A stretch of 44,239 bases of DNA from Nostoc sp. B(2019). GTDB lineage: Bacteria; Cyanobacteriota; Cyanobacteriia; Cyanobacteriales; Nostocaceae. This document shows, piece after piece, positions 17,716-27,113 of the stretch. Position numbers and translations under genes: made by a program. The stretch covers positions 1 to 44,239 of the forward strand of contig NZ_WVID01000042.1 of assembly GCF_010091925.1 (NCBI RefSeq), written 5' to 3'. How positions within the stretch are numbered: position 1 is the stretch's first letter; each line of letters starts with the position of its first letter. Below the pieces are notes generated by a model. It did no database searches. It saw nothing but the letters and a program-made list of their open reading frames with translations, and was not told the DNA's origin.

Positions 17716-18363
17716 TTAATCATCATCATCACCAGGGGCCCATCCATAGTCAGGAAAATCTCCCAAGCCAATCATGTCTAGGTAATCTCTGGTACTAAGA
17801 CTCATATCCTCAAAATTCTCCTCATCGTCTTCTTCATCATTGAGAATTTCGTCTAAAGCATCTGCTAGAAAGCGCTTAATTAGCCAAGAGCTAACTTGAG
17901 AAAAATCACGCTTAAATCCTAAATAAACTGCACCAAGTACAGCCTCAAACATTTCTGCAAAAAGTCTCTCTTGCTCATTTAAAGGTTTTCCTTTTAGACT
18001 TTTTCCCAAGAGGCAGAACTCTGGTAAATTTAACTTAATAGCAAATTCTAACAATTGGGCTTTATCTACAAGTGATTGTTTACCCTGAGTAAGTTCGCCT
18101 TGTGTAGATTCAGGAAATCTTTCATATAAGTAGTCAGTAACAATAGCACCAAAAATTGCATCTCCTAAATGAGCTAGCCGTTTGTAAGCTTTCTCTTGTA
18201 AATCTTTTGTCTGCCTATCTACATTTGATTCATAGATAAATGATGGGTGTCTTAAAGCAATTACTAGCGCTTCTGTTGCCTGAAATTCACTTATACCAAT
18301 TCCTTTCAAAAAAGCTTGAATTTGCTGTTGCCGTTGCTGTTCTGGGTTATACAATTGTGTCAT
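17716..18363 (-). CDS. RNase III-domain protein without dsRBD
   Basis: This 215-residue protein has an RNase III fold (about residues 20-170): KRLAHLGDAIFGAIVTDYLY, then GELTQGKQSLVDKAQLLEFA, then LFAEMFEAVLGAVYLG. RNase III cuts double-stranded RNA. Compared with the usual ERLEFLGDAV signature, the first two Glu are Lys and Ala, and the ADAFEA Asp is Glu, while GDA and FEA remain, so activity may be altered. There is no dsRNA-binding domain; a strongly acidic tail (DEEDDEENFEDMS ... PGDDDD) follows instead. It lies 72 bp after the SNF2 helicase gene, same strand, and is probably part of that operon. It is unlikely to be the housekeeping enzyme. Confidence 0.8.
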   Translation of the reverse strand: MTQLYNPEQQRQQQIQAFLKGIGISEFQATEALVIALRHPSFIYESNVDRQTKDLQEKAYKRLAHLGDAIFGAIVTDYLYERFPESTQGELTQGKQSLVDKAQLLEFAIKLNLPEFCLLGKSLKGKPLNEQERLFAEMFEAVLGAVYLGFKRDFSQVSSWLIKRFLADALDEILNDEEDDEENFEDMSLSTRDYLDMIGLGDFPDYGWAPGDDDD

Positions 18364-18435
18364 AATTTAATAATTAATATGATGATTTTTAGTTAATAAG
18401 TAGTAAAAACAAGAGAGTATGTCTACTGGAATCGC

Positions 18436-21400
18436 TTATGCCCTTAATAAAAGAGCAGCTAAAGAAACTTGTATACTGGTAGGTTTAATTCCTTCAAATG
18501 CAATTAGATTGAGTTTGTCTGTATCTTGCACTAACTGAATCACAAAGTTTTCGTCATCCAAAATTGCTTTATTCCCATCGGTATACTCTTTTAAAAGTTT
18601 TTGTACAGGCTTCATCTCCTTCCAAGTGTTTAATTTTTTTAACGTACTCTTAACATCTGCTCGATCTAAACCTGCTGGAAAGTGATCAAGCATACTCACC
18701 CGACGTTGAATTTTAGTAATGCGCTCAGAGGTAACGCTAATGTTTTCTAGGGTTTCTGGCTGTTTTAATTCAGCAACCTGCTGCTGTTTTAAGCCCACCA
18801 GTTTGCTATATAAAGATTGAGCGCATGATAGTAAATATTTTGAGGAGAAAACATTTCCGGCTATTGGAGTTTTAAAGGCAGTAGCGATCGCCATACCATA
18901 ACCATCGTTTTCCCCAGTTTGGTCATTCCAGAACAAAGTCTGCTGTTTCTCTAAAATTGGTTCTCCATTTGGGCCAAAATATTGCACTGTCAACGCCACT
19001 AATCCAGTAGCTTCATCTTTTTCACCAGTGCGACGACCTACAGCAATTGAATTGGCTTGGTAATCTTCACCCAATTGTTTTAGTAATTTGCTTAGTTCTT
19101 CACCATGCAGAATCTCATTTTGGGTATAAAGGTCGCGGCTAGTTTCCTGTTTTTTATAGGCATCTTCTTGTAAATTACCCTGCTCTATCTTTCTAGCTTT
19201 GACTAAGCTCTGAACAAAGTCGATGTATCCTGGCAGAATTTCATCATCAAATAGGGTATCACCATAAATAGAAGCCCCCAATGTATTGACACTAGAAATG
19301 GTAGGGATGTTGGGGTTAGGTTCAATACTAGCGATGTGTCCATCATTTTGAGCTAAATCTCCCACTAATTTTTTATGCAAATTTGACAGGCGAGAAGCTT
19401 GCCGTAACAGTTGGCTTTCACTGTTGGCATAATAAACATAAATGTTCTTAGCTTTATGTTGCTTGGGGCGGTCAATTCTGCCAATGCGCTGCTCCAAAAT
19501 CATAGGATTCCAAGGCAGGTCAATATTAATCAAATAATCAGCATCTTGTAGATTTTGACCCACTGATAAAGTTTCTGAACCAATTAGTACAGCGATTTCT
19601 TCCTCTGGCTTTGGGCGTTCTGTAGGATTTTTACAAGTAGCGTTTGGGGCAAACAGTCTAAATATTTCTTGGCGATTTAAAGTAACTGGGCTACGTTTTG
19701 GTTGCAGTACGTGGCCAGGACTTACTTTTTGGGGTTTGTCTGAATTATTTGTGTAATACAGCTTTGTAGAACCAATCAGCATCCCAATACCTTTAGATGC
19801 GATCGCACTGTCACGAGCCATGTAACGGTAGTAATCAATTACGGTGTCACTGAAAGTTGAAATTAACAGCACCTTATGACCTTGACTTACCAGTTCTGCT
19901 ACTTTTTGAGTAACTTGCTTGCGTTTGTGGTCAACCAGAAATTCATCTATTAACAGGTTTTGAATCTGTTCTAGCTGATGCAAATCACCTTCACAATCAG
20001 CCAACATTCGCTCATAAACTTTTTGGGCATTGTTAGGATTATCTCGTAAGTTATCTGTGGCAATATCAATAGACCGCCTTAACTGTTGACGCTTTTGCTG
20101 TTGTTCTGCCTCGTTTTCGTCCTCGTCTTCTTCCCCATCTTCATAATCCTCATCCCAGCCTTCAGGGTTGTAATCATCTAAGAAACTTTCTGGTTTATCC
20201 TTCTTGTCGGATTCAAAATTGTAGTGAATTAGCAAAAATTCTTTCAGTCCATCAGCATCAGGAGAAACTGATTCTAGGCGTTGTTGCATCTGCCGAATGC
20301 GATCGCCAAAGTTTTTGATGGTTCGATTCAGGGCATACATACTCGATTCAGCCCGTTGTAGAAAGAATCGGCGTTGGTTTCCTAATAGACTTCGCTGTTC
20401 GACGCTACCTGTTAAATAACGAATTGGATCAGCAAAGGGAATAAAAAGACTGGTTTCAAATTGAGTGAAAATCTGCTCAAGTGCTTGTTCTGTACTAATT
20501 TCAAAATGCACAGGTAGCCATTCTGCTATCCGTTTGGCATACAAATTTAAATCTGGGGTGGCTTCTCGCAGCATTTGGCGGGTGCGCTGAAGAAACAGTT
20601 CGCGGTAGGTACGGCGAAATAGTTCAGTATTATCTGTAAAATTTTCTACCCCAATTTCTCGATTTTGAAACCATTGAGCGACTTCTGCGGGGAACTTTAA
20701 ATCATTGAATCCTTGAGGACGACTGATAAAGGGCGAGAGAATGTTATAAATATCTTCCCGGCGATTGTTCCAAGGTGTAGCCGTCAACAGTAGAAAGTAA
20801 CGTTGCCGAGCAGACTTGCGATCGCTTTCTTGAATTGATGCACAGGTTTTATGAATGCGGTTTTTATAATTGCGAATGCCTTCGTGGGCTTCATCGATGA
20901 TAACTAAGTCAGGGCCACCGTAGCGATTGAAGTCTGCAAGAAAATTACTACCTTTGCGGCTCATCAGGTTTTTATTGTAAAGCTCGTAATCGTTAGATTT
21001 AAAGCCCAATTCTGCCATTTCTCGCTCCCAGTTGGGGTAGAGTTTCTTAGCAGCGATAATCGCAATCTTAGCTTGACCGTTCTGCTGGCGATACAACCAC
21101 GAGACAGTAGCCGCTAGCCGAGTTTTCCCCAATCCTACAGCATCAGCGCAGACAGCAACACCAAAATCTTGCATGACTCTTAAGCAGTGTTGCGCTCCAG
21201 ATTTTTGATGCTCAAACAAGATACCTTGATTTAACAGTTCATCGAGCAAATCACTACGTTCAACCCGGAACTGACGGGGGCGCTGTTGTGCCAACCAGTA
21301 AAGAAAATCATTTGGTGTGCCGTGATTTCCTGCCAAAATTATTTCTACAGCTTGTTTAAACCCTTCAATTTCACTGAAATCTGGAATTTCTAGGGATTGG

Positions 21401-22704
21401 CTGACGGCTGGAGGATTTTCGGGTGAGTTGTGATAAACACCGTCGCCTGTTGTAACTTTAAAATCGCTTAACTTTGTAGGCGGATGTTCTGGGTCTACCT
21501 CAACTTGACCAATAATCCGTTCCGAATCTTGGCTGTCAATGGTAATTTTAACTAATTCATCATTTACAACCTCAATGCTTTCTATTTTGTCTAAATTTTG
21601 ACCTGTGATTTCAACTTGGGTGGTTTCTCCAGGGGCAAATTCATCAGGATTGATAGATTCAATAACTGGTTCTTTTAACTTGGCACGGCGATCGCGTTCG
21701 GCTAGTACCTGCTGTAAAAACTCTTGGGTTAAGTCAAAGGTAATGTCATCTCGCTGCCACTCAACATCAAACTGACCAATACTTTCAAATATGGCTTCTG
21801 CATCTAAACGAGAATCCCAAGAGTAGAGAAAGGTTACACTCTCAGCATTTTTAGAATGTGCTGCACGGGTGAAATTATCTGAGCCTTCATGCAGAATGTG
21901 GTTTTCTAACTGGTCGCTCAAGATGCCAGTTTTTTTGTGATAGATACCCCGTCCTGACTCCATTTTGACAAGTTTAATTTGCAAAAAATTCAGACGAACT
22001 AACTCAGCCAAAATTTCTGTATCACTAAAGGCACTATCTTCTAAACCTTTAAGAAATTCAGTCAGCGTAGAATGAGCAAATTGGGCGCGGTAGTTAGAGT
22101 CTTGTAATTTCTCCAGTTCTTGGACATCAGCCTGCTTGGTAAATCCTTGCCAGTCCATCAATAGGCGAATTTGACCTTCAGTTTGCACAATTGAAGCAAG
22201 AGGTTCTTCATATAGTTTCAGCACACCACTATCAAAGTAAGCTGTAGAACGGCGATAAATTTGGGTGCGTTCTAGGGCAGAGCCGATGAAGACATTGTAT
22301 TTATCTAGCTGATCAGGCAAATTGAATCTACGAAGACGACCTTTGATTTCTAAAAAGCTGCCTGCAAGTAAAGCTTTTTCTTTGCTTACACTTTCTTTAT
22401 GAAGGAATTTTTCAATAACATTTAAATTACTAATTCGCAGCAGAGAGGTACTAGGTACATTTCCATCTTTGAGGGGTGTATATTCAAAAACCTTAGCGCT
22501 TTTTGGGTCAATTCGTAGTATTCTGTAAGTCGCTTGTTTACCACCAATACCTAAAAACTTCACAACTGTTTTTAACAGCCTGTCAGCATCGCGGTGCTTG
22601 AAGACGAGCCAGTATTGATTGTCAACACCTTTGATAGGATTACCTTGGAGTAGGTAGTAGGGGCGTTGTTTGCGAATTAGGTCTTGGATAAAGTTTTCAA
22701 GCAT
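18436..22704 (-). CDS. PLD - TIG-like - SNF2 helicase (restriction motor/nuclease)
   Basis: A 1422-residue multidomain protein. Residues about 135-300 form a PLD-type nuclease region, with HKK at 256-258 (HxK) and GSDNFTRAAHSKNAE (274-288). Residues 346-422 read as an IPT/TIG-like beta domain (PVIESINPDEFAPGETTQVEITGQNL). An SF2/SNF2 motor follows: DAVGLGKT (Walker A, 521-528), IIDEAH (602-607), LTATPWN (640-646) and the C-terminal SETLSVGQNLQDADYLINI with EQRIGRIDRP (1043-1080). A very acidic insert (DEDYEDGEEDEDENEAEQQ) sits near 851-869. It starts 10 bp after the methylase stop, so the two are surely co-expressed. It resembles the motor of DISARM- or ISP-type restriction, with PLD as the likely nuclease. 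Confidence 0.88.
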   Translation of the reverse strand: MLENFIQDLIRKQRPYYLLQGNPIKGVDNQYWLVFKHRDADRLLKTVVKFLGIGGKQATYRILRIDPKSAKVFEYTPLKDGNVPSTSLLRISNLNVIEKFLHKESVSKEKALLAGSFLEIKGRLRRFNLPDQLDKYNVFIGSALERTQIYRRSTAYFDSGVLKLYEEPLASIVQTEGQIRLLMDWQGFTKQADVQELEKLQDSNYRAQFAHSTLTEFLKGLEDSAFSDTEILAELVRLNFLQIKLVKMESGRGIYHKKTGILSDQLENHILHEGSDNFTRAAHSKNAESVTFLYSWDSRLDAEAIFESIGQFDVEWQRDDITFDLTQEFLQQVLAERDRRAKLKEPVIESINPDEFAPGETTQVEITGQNLDKIESIEVVNDELVKITIDSQDSERIIGQVEVDPEHPPTKLSDFKVTTGDGVYHNSPENPPAVSQSLEIPDFSEIEGFKQAVEIILAGNHGTPNDFLYWLAQQRPRQFRVERSDLLDELLNQGILFEHQKSGAQHCLRVMQDFGVAVCADAVGLGKTRLAATVSWLYRQQNGQAKIAIIAAKKLYPNWEREMAELGFKSNDYELYNKNLMSRKGSNFLADFNRYGGPDLVIIDEAHEGIRNYKNRIHKTCASIQESDRKSARQRYFLLLTATPWNNRREDIYNILSPFISRPQGFNDLKFPAEVAQWFQNREIGVENFTDNTELFRRTYRELFLQRTRQMLREATPDLNLYAKRIAEWLPVHFEISTEQALEQIFTQFETSLFIPFADPIRYLTGSVEQRSLLGNQRRFFLQRAESSMYALNRTIKNFGDRIRQMQQRLESVSPDADGLKEFLLIHYNFESDKKDKPESFLDDYNPEGWDEDYEDGEEDEDENEAEQQQKRQQLRRSIDIATDNLRDNPNNAQKVYERMLADCEGDLHQLEQIQNLLIDEFLVDHKRKQVTQKVAELVSQGHKVLLISTFSDTVIDYYRYMARDSAIASKGIGMLIGSTKLYYTNNSDKPQKVSPGHVLQPKRSPVTLNRQEIFRLFAPNATCKNPTERPKPEEEIAVLIGSETLSVGQNLQDADYLINIDLPWNPMILEQRIGRIDRPKQHKAKNIYVYYANSESQLLRQASRLSNLHKKLVGDLAQNDGHIASIEPNPNIPTISSVNTLGASIYGDTLFDDEILPGYIDFVQSLVKARKIEQGNLQEDAYKKQETSRDLYTQNEILHGEELSKLLKQLGEDYQANSIAVGRRTGEKDEATGLVALTVQYFGPNGEPILEKQQTLFWNDQTGENDGYGMAIATAFKTPIAGNVFSSKYLLSCAQSLYSKLVGLKQQQVAELKQPETLENISVTSERITKIQRRVSMLDHFPAGLDRADVKSTLKKLNTWKEMKPVQKLLKEYTDGNKAILDDENFVIQLVQDTDKLNLIAFEGIKPTSIQVSLAALLLRA

Positions 22705-22714
22705 GGTTAATAAC

Positions 22715-25700
22715 TCACTGAATAGGCCAAGCTGGAATTACTGCGTCAATCTTTGCCATTAGCTCAATGGTTTCTTTGAGGGCTACAACAATACGCTGAT
22801 AATGTTGGATATCGTCAGGGGTGAGAGTGCGTCCTTTACGGTTTTTGAGCCATTTTTGGCAGACTTGATAACCACCTACATAAAAGTTCCACACCCGTTC
22901 TGGTATGCCAGTAAATTTATCTCCTTTTTTGTTAATGATGACAGTACCATTAATATATTTTGGATGTCCTACATCGACTATTTGATTACCACCATTTTCT
23001 TGAAACTGTGTGTTTAGGTTGTTTAATTTGAGTGATTTCATTAAGTGTAGTGCTACCAGCTCTTCTCCATATTGTGCAAGTTGACAAAATAGATCATTAT
23101 TACTGGTGAGGGGAACACGGGGAAAGTCGATTTTGAGAAATTCGGCATAACGCGTGCGGTAGGTGGGTGAGTGGAAGATGGCGTAGATGTAATAGAAGAT
23201 GGTCTCTGGGGTAGGGGTGTAGCCGAGTTTTGAGGTGATGTTTTTGAGGAATTTAGGAGACAGATTTGTTTGGTGCTGCTCTTTTAAAACAGTTTGTTGT
23301 GGATTATTAAGATCGGGATAAAGATAAAGTGGAAAACAAGCGTTGTTTCCTCTGCGGTACAGATTGTAATCCTCCATCATATTTCCGCAGAATATTAAAT
23401 TCCATTCATCGTCTCCCACTGCTTGACCCTGACGACCGACGAAAATCGCCAAGTTGGGATAAAGCATATGTTTTATTAGTTCATAACGAGGCATACTGAT
23501 AAAGCCTCGTGTTTTCCCTGTGTAATAGGTATATCTAAAGTCAAAAGGTCGATATAAAATCTGTTTTACATATTTTTCTGATATAGGAAAACGCTTGATA
23601 TCCTGTTGAGCGAGTAAAACTTTCCAGTCTCGTGTATCATTCCCTAAATCAAATTCTTTTCTTGCGACCTCTGGCGGTAATGATACAAATCGAGTAACTA
23701 CATCTAGCAATCGTTCTGAAGAGAAGTTTATAGTTAGGTCATCACGAGAAGTTGCAATTCCAACACTATTTAAATTCATAATACTTGCTAATTCCCAAAA
23801 TTGTTGATACTCATTAAGCAAGTTATAATTTTGAGGAACTAAAAGGTAAAATGGCTTTTGTGGACTTAATTGTGCCCATTGAGTAGATTTAACATCATTT
23901 ATACTGAGCTTGGTATACTTCTCTTCCCGGCAACCATACAGATGGCAATGAGATATTAATTGATTAGTTCCTTTAATGCCAAATGTAATATTAACACCTT
24001 GCTGAATGTCAAATACATTGTCATCAGGTAAACCGTCAGGTTGTTTTTCTCTTTTCTTATTATTACCGTGTAAATCATAGACATAAAGTGTATCAAAACT
24101 TTTAATTAATTGTTGACGCATACCTCTAAATGTAAGGTTATCTAAAAAACCATGATTATTAATAAAAGCTAAAATTCCTTGGCCAGTTTTATCTATTTTC
24201 CATTGAGCGAAGCGAATAAACTTTACATAATCATCTTGTAAACCTTTGGGATTGCGTTCGCCTAATGGTTGACCATCAACTTGATAATAATCACGAACTA
24301 AAGAAGTTATCCATTCACCCGTATTTTCTGATTCATAAGAATATGGAGGATTACCAATTACTAACATCACGGGTTGGTCACGCTTAATTGCAACAGCACG
24401 TTCTGATTCTTCTGAAATATACTCTCCTAGTAAAACTTCTGATTTCCGTTCTGGCGCATCTAAAGTATTTGCTAGTATAACTTCTAACCGTTTACCACTG
24501 TCAAATTTATAACCAGTCTCTTCTAAAAATAAACTTATTTTTAAGTGAGCGATCGCATAGGGAGCCATTAATAACTCAAAACCATAAATTCGAGTTATTA
24601 GATGCTTTTCTACATACTGTGACCAGGATATGTCACCCATTTTAGATTTAAATAACTCTCTATATTCAACATTATGAAAACGTTCATGAATTAAGCGAAA
24701 TATATACAGTAAAAAACTTGCAGTTCCACAAGCTGGGTCAAGAATTTCTACCTCTGGGTCAGCCAACCCCAACGGCTTATTAAACTTCTCCTTCACCAAA
24801 ATATCTACAGACCGCACCATATAAGAAACCACAGGCTCCGGTGTATAATAAACACCTCGGCGCTCACGCATTTTAGGCTTGTAGGCTGTTAAAAAATCTT
24901 CATAAAACCGAATAACAATATCTTCCCGGTTCATCTTCAACTGGAAGTCCGAGAGAATCGCATCCATCTTGGCGGCGCGGAGAATGCCAAAAATATCTGC
25001 GATCGCACCTATCAACTCATCCCCCAATTCTTCAGGCTCACGCTCTGACACATCTTTAAACAGCTTGCGGAGAAATGGGTTAGTTTCTGGTAATTGTTGC
25101 CAAGCAGATTCACGGTCAAAATGCGTTTCCTTCTCGCGTCCCTCGCGCTTATCCTTCACGTAGCTGAATACCTTTGCTGTAAACAGTGCATAAGCAATGG
25201 TTTGGGCGTAGATATCGGCAAAACTGTAATCTTTCTCATTATCTGAAGTCAGTTGTAATGTGGGCAGTAACTCCCGTTGAAAACTCTTCAATAGGTTGTG
25301 TAAATACCCATCAGCTTTTTCTTTTTTATAGACCGAAGGAATTGCCTGCTCAATCCGGCGGGCTGCTTCAGCCAACAACTGCGCCAGTTCCTTCGCCGTT
25401 TTAATCGGTTCATAGAAAACCCACTCCACTAAGGGAACCGAACTTAGCCCCTTAGCAGCAATCGGCAGTTCGCCTTGTTTTAAGCGGTTTAACCGTGCTA
25501 TTAGTTGCGGTTCATTCCAATCAAAAGTCTGGATTTGCCGTTGGCGCAGTCCACCTTCACTTGGCAGCACTAACGGCACTCGACCTGTAGCTTCTTTAGT
25601 AGGTAGAAGTAAATACATTACAGGTTGCTGTTCAGCAACTCGGTTTGTGTAATGCCCGTAAATTTCTTGTTGCTGTTCTTTAGAGGTCAAAAATCTTTTA

Positions 25701-25927
25701 ATTTCCTGGTCTGTAATTCCTGATAGTTCCTCATAGAAGCCAACAGCAATTGGGCAAGTTTCCTCAGCTTCTAACTCATCGACACCAGGACGCAAGTACC
25801 AAAAACGAGAACCTTGAGGATCATGCTCTTTCACCGGATATCCTAACAGCTGCCGCAGTGCCTCTACACGATAATTTAAATCTGTACCAGTCATTACAGC
25901 CTGTAACTGCTCTTTGGTGAAAGTCAT
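22715..25927 (-). CDS. N6-adenine DNA methyltransferase with type ISP-like target-recognition tail
   Basis: A 1070-residue gamma-type adenine methylase. A helical N-terminal region (1-350) precedes the MTase core: GVYYTPEPVVSYMV (358-371), motif I EILDPACGTASFLLYIF (394-410) and motif IV VIGNPPYS (523-530). The C-terminal half reads like the specificity domain of type ISP enzymes (LlaGI/LlaBIII kind), ending WNFYVGGYQVCQKWLKNRKG, then DDIQHYQRIVVALKETIELM. In classical ISP proteins nuclease, helicase, MTase and TRD are one chain; here the motor is a separate gene 10 bp downstream. A good AAGGA site precedes the ATG. Expected role: mark host DNA and set target specificity for the partner helicase. 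Confidence 0.92.
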   Translation of the reverse strand: MTFTKEQLQAVMTGTDLNYRVEALRQLLGYPVKEHDPQGSRFWYLRPGVDELEAEETCPIAVGFYEELSGITDQEIKRFLTSKEQQQEIYGHYTNRVAEQQPVMYLLLPTKEATGRVPLVLPSEGGLRQRQIQTFDWNEPQLIARLNRLKQGELPIAAKGLSSVPLVEWVFYEPIKTAKELAQLLAEAARRIEQAIPSVYKKEKADGYLHNLLKSFQRELLPTLQLTSDNEKDYSFADIYAQTIAYALFTAKVFSYVKDKREGREKETHFDRESAWQQLPETNPFLRKLFKDVSEREPEELGDELIGAIADIFGILRAAKMDAILSDFQLKMNREDIVIRFYEDFLTAYKPKMRERRGVYYTPEPVVSYMVRSVDILVKEKFNKPLGLADPEVEILDPACGTASFLLYIFRLIHERFHNVEYRELFKSKMGDISWSQYVEKHLITRIYGFELLMAPYAIAHLKISLFLEETGYKFDSGKRLEVILANTLDAPERKSEVLLGEYISEESERAVAIKRDQPVMLVIGNPPYSYESENTGEWITSLVRDYYQVDGQPLGERNPKGLQDDYVKFIRFAQWKIDKTGQGILAFINNHGFLDNLTFRGMRQQLIKSFDTLYVYDLHGNNKKREKQPDGLPDDNVFDIQQGVNITFGIKGTNQLISHCHLYGCREEKYTKLSINDVKSTQWAQLSPQKPFYLLVPQNYNLLNEYQQFWELASIMNLNSVGIATSRDDLTINFSSERLLDVVTRFVSLPPEVARKEFDLGNDTRDWKVLLAQQDIKRFPISEKYVKQILYRPFDFRYTYYTGKTRGFISMPRYELIKHMLYPNLAIFVGRQGQAVGDDEWNLIFCGNMMEDYNLYRRGNNACFPLYLYPDLNNPQQTVLKEQHQTNLSPKFLKNITSKLGYTPTPETIFYYIYAIFHSPTYRTRYAEFLKIDFPRVPLTSNNDLFCQLAQYGEELVALHLMKSLKLNNLNTQFQENGGNQIVDVGHPKYINGTVIINKKGDKFTGIPERVWNFYVGGYQVCQKWLKNRKGRTLTPDDIQHYQRIVVALKETIELMAKIDAVIPAWPIQ

Positions 25928-26056
25928 TTGTTTTCCTTACTAAGTTCAAAACAGCACGGTAAAACTGCGATCACTCTTTAAAAAAGTGCAATCGCTATAT
26001 CAAATTCGACCAAGTACTGCTCTCAAGAAGTGAGGTAGTCTACTTTTTCCTCAGAA

Positions 26057-26305
26057 CTAATTTGACTGATACTTTGCTAACAGTTTCTGCCCTTGATCAC
26101 CCATCTCTTGTAGAAGTTTTTCAATCCTCTGCATAGCCATTGGCGATAAATTAGAACGTTTATTTTCCCAACGATTAACTGTGGAATAAGTAACACCCAA
26201 ATGTGTTGCGAACTGTTCTTGGGTTAAACCCGTTACAGTGCGAAGTTCATGGATGAGCTGTCCCAGTTTTGGTTGTTCGATTACCAAAGGCTTTTTGATA
26301 GTCAT
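26057..26305 (-). CDS. XRE-family regulator of the restriction module
   Basis: This 82-residue protein is mostly one Cro/cI-type HTH: LGQLIHELRTVTGLTQEQFA, then THLGVTYSTVNRWENKRSNL. Small XRE proteins commonly control restriction-modification operons. It lies 129 bp upstream of the methylase gene on the same strand. A perfect 8-bp inverted repeat (26328-26351) sits 22 bp before its ATG and is a likely autoregulatory operator. The same kind of site precedes the dGTPase gene, so this protein may control both. The regulator call is sure; the regulon is inference. Confidence 0.88.
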   Translation of the reverse strand: MTIKKPLVIEQPKLGQLIHELRTVTGLTQEQFATHLGVTYSTVNRWENKRSNLSPMAMQRIEKLLQEMGDQGQKLLAKYQSN

Positions 26306-26326
26306 TAGCTCAAACCCACTACTTGA

Positions 26327-26400
26327 GTAGCAAATAATGTGTAATTTGCTATATCGTAGTTAGCCTCATACTGGATTGTAACCCGCTAATATACTGTTAT
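26327..26400 (-). promoter_or_regulatory. Promoter/operator block of the XRE gene
   Basis: TAGCAAAT (26328-26335) and ATTTGCTA (26344-26351) form a perfect inverted repeat with an 8-nt spacer, 22 bp upstream of the XRE ATG. A stretch at 26372-26400 matches 24 of 29 positions of 28499-28527, upstream of the dGTPase gene, at nearly the same distance from a related palindrome. The repeat overlaps the place where a -10 box would lie, so binding there would repress. Confidence 0.6.
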
Positions 26401-26473
26401 TTATTTACTGTAGCTTTAATATCTTTATGTAATAAACGCAACTTGTACTTAAGTATCCTTGGTGAGAACTGGT

Positions 26474-26941
26474 TTAATATGCAATTGCCCCCAAAGTGCC
26501 ACTGACGGCCCGTAAATAATCAGATGGAGATAGCAGAAGCAGCATTCCTCGTATTCCACCAGAAACAGTGATCTGCTCAAATAGGATTGCTGTTTCATCA
26601 AGGTAAACAGGATAGTCTTTTTTGCTAGCTAAAGCTGTCACACCGCCACGGATGTATCCTGTTAGTGGCTGGACTTCCTTGAGAGCAACTGTCTCAACCT
26701 TGCGGTTTCCTGAAATCCGCGCCAAGGCTTTTAAATCTAAGTGAGCATTTCCAGGTATAACAGCAAAGCAGATACCTGTTGTGTCACCTCTGACTACTAA
26801 AGTTTTAAAAACTTGCTCTGGGGGAAGACCAACTTTGTGTGCTGTACTCTCAGCAGCCAAATCATCCGGATCTACTTCATAGCTCAGGATTTGGTAGGGA
26901 ATACCTAGTTTATCAAGTAGTCGAGCAGCATTAGTTTTCAT
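26474..26941 (-). CDS. ybaK: YbaK/EbsC-family Cys-tRNA(Pro) deacylase
   Basis: This 155-residue protein matches YbaK, which clears Cys mischarged onto tRNA(Pro). Visible family features are NAARLLDKLGIPYQILSYEV, the substrate-pocket region VGLPPEQVFKTLVVRGD, the AVIPGNAHLDLKALARISG block and GYIRGGVTALASKKDYPVYL with the conserved glycine-rich loop. The length is normal. I chose the ATG at 26941; a TTG lies one codon upstream. It sits between the dGTPase and the restriction module but has a housekeeping-like role, so it may be a bystander. Confidence 0.9.
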   Translation of the reverse strand: MKTNAARLLDKLGIPYQILSYEVDPDDLAAESTAHKVGLPPEQVFKTLVVRGDTTGICFAVIPGNAHLDLKALARISGNRKVETVALKEVQPLTGYIRGGVTALASKKDYPVYLDETAILFEQITVSGGIRGMLLLLSPSDYLRAVSGTLGAIAY

Positions 26942-27113
26942 CAACCTTTCGTTATTTTAAGCTTTAATATCTTAGTTTCTCAAGCTTGTAAAAATATATC
27001 CTTGCTTTATAGAAATTCTCTATTCAATAGCAACAGGATAATAAAACTTATTTTTAATTACTTGCAAACCTAAATTTTCTACCTAGATAAAATAGGTAGC
27101 TCCTACAATGAAA

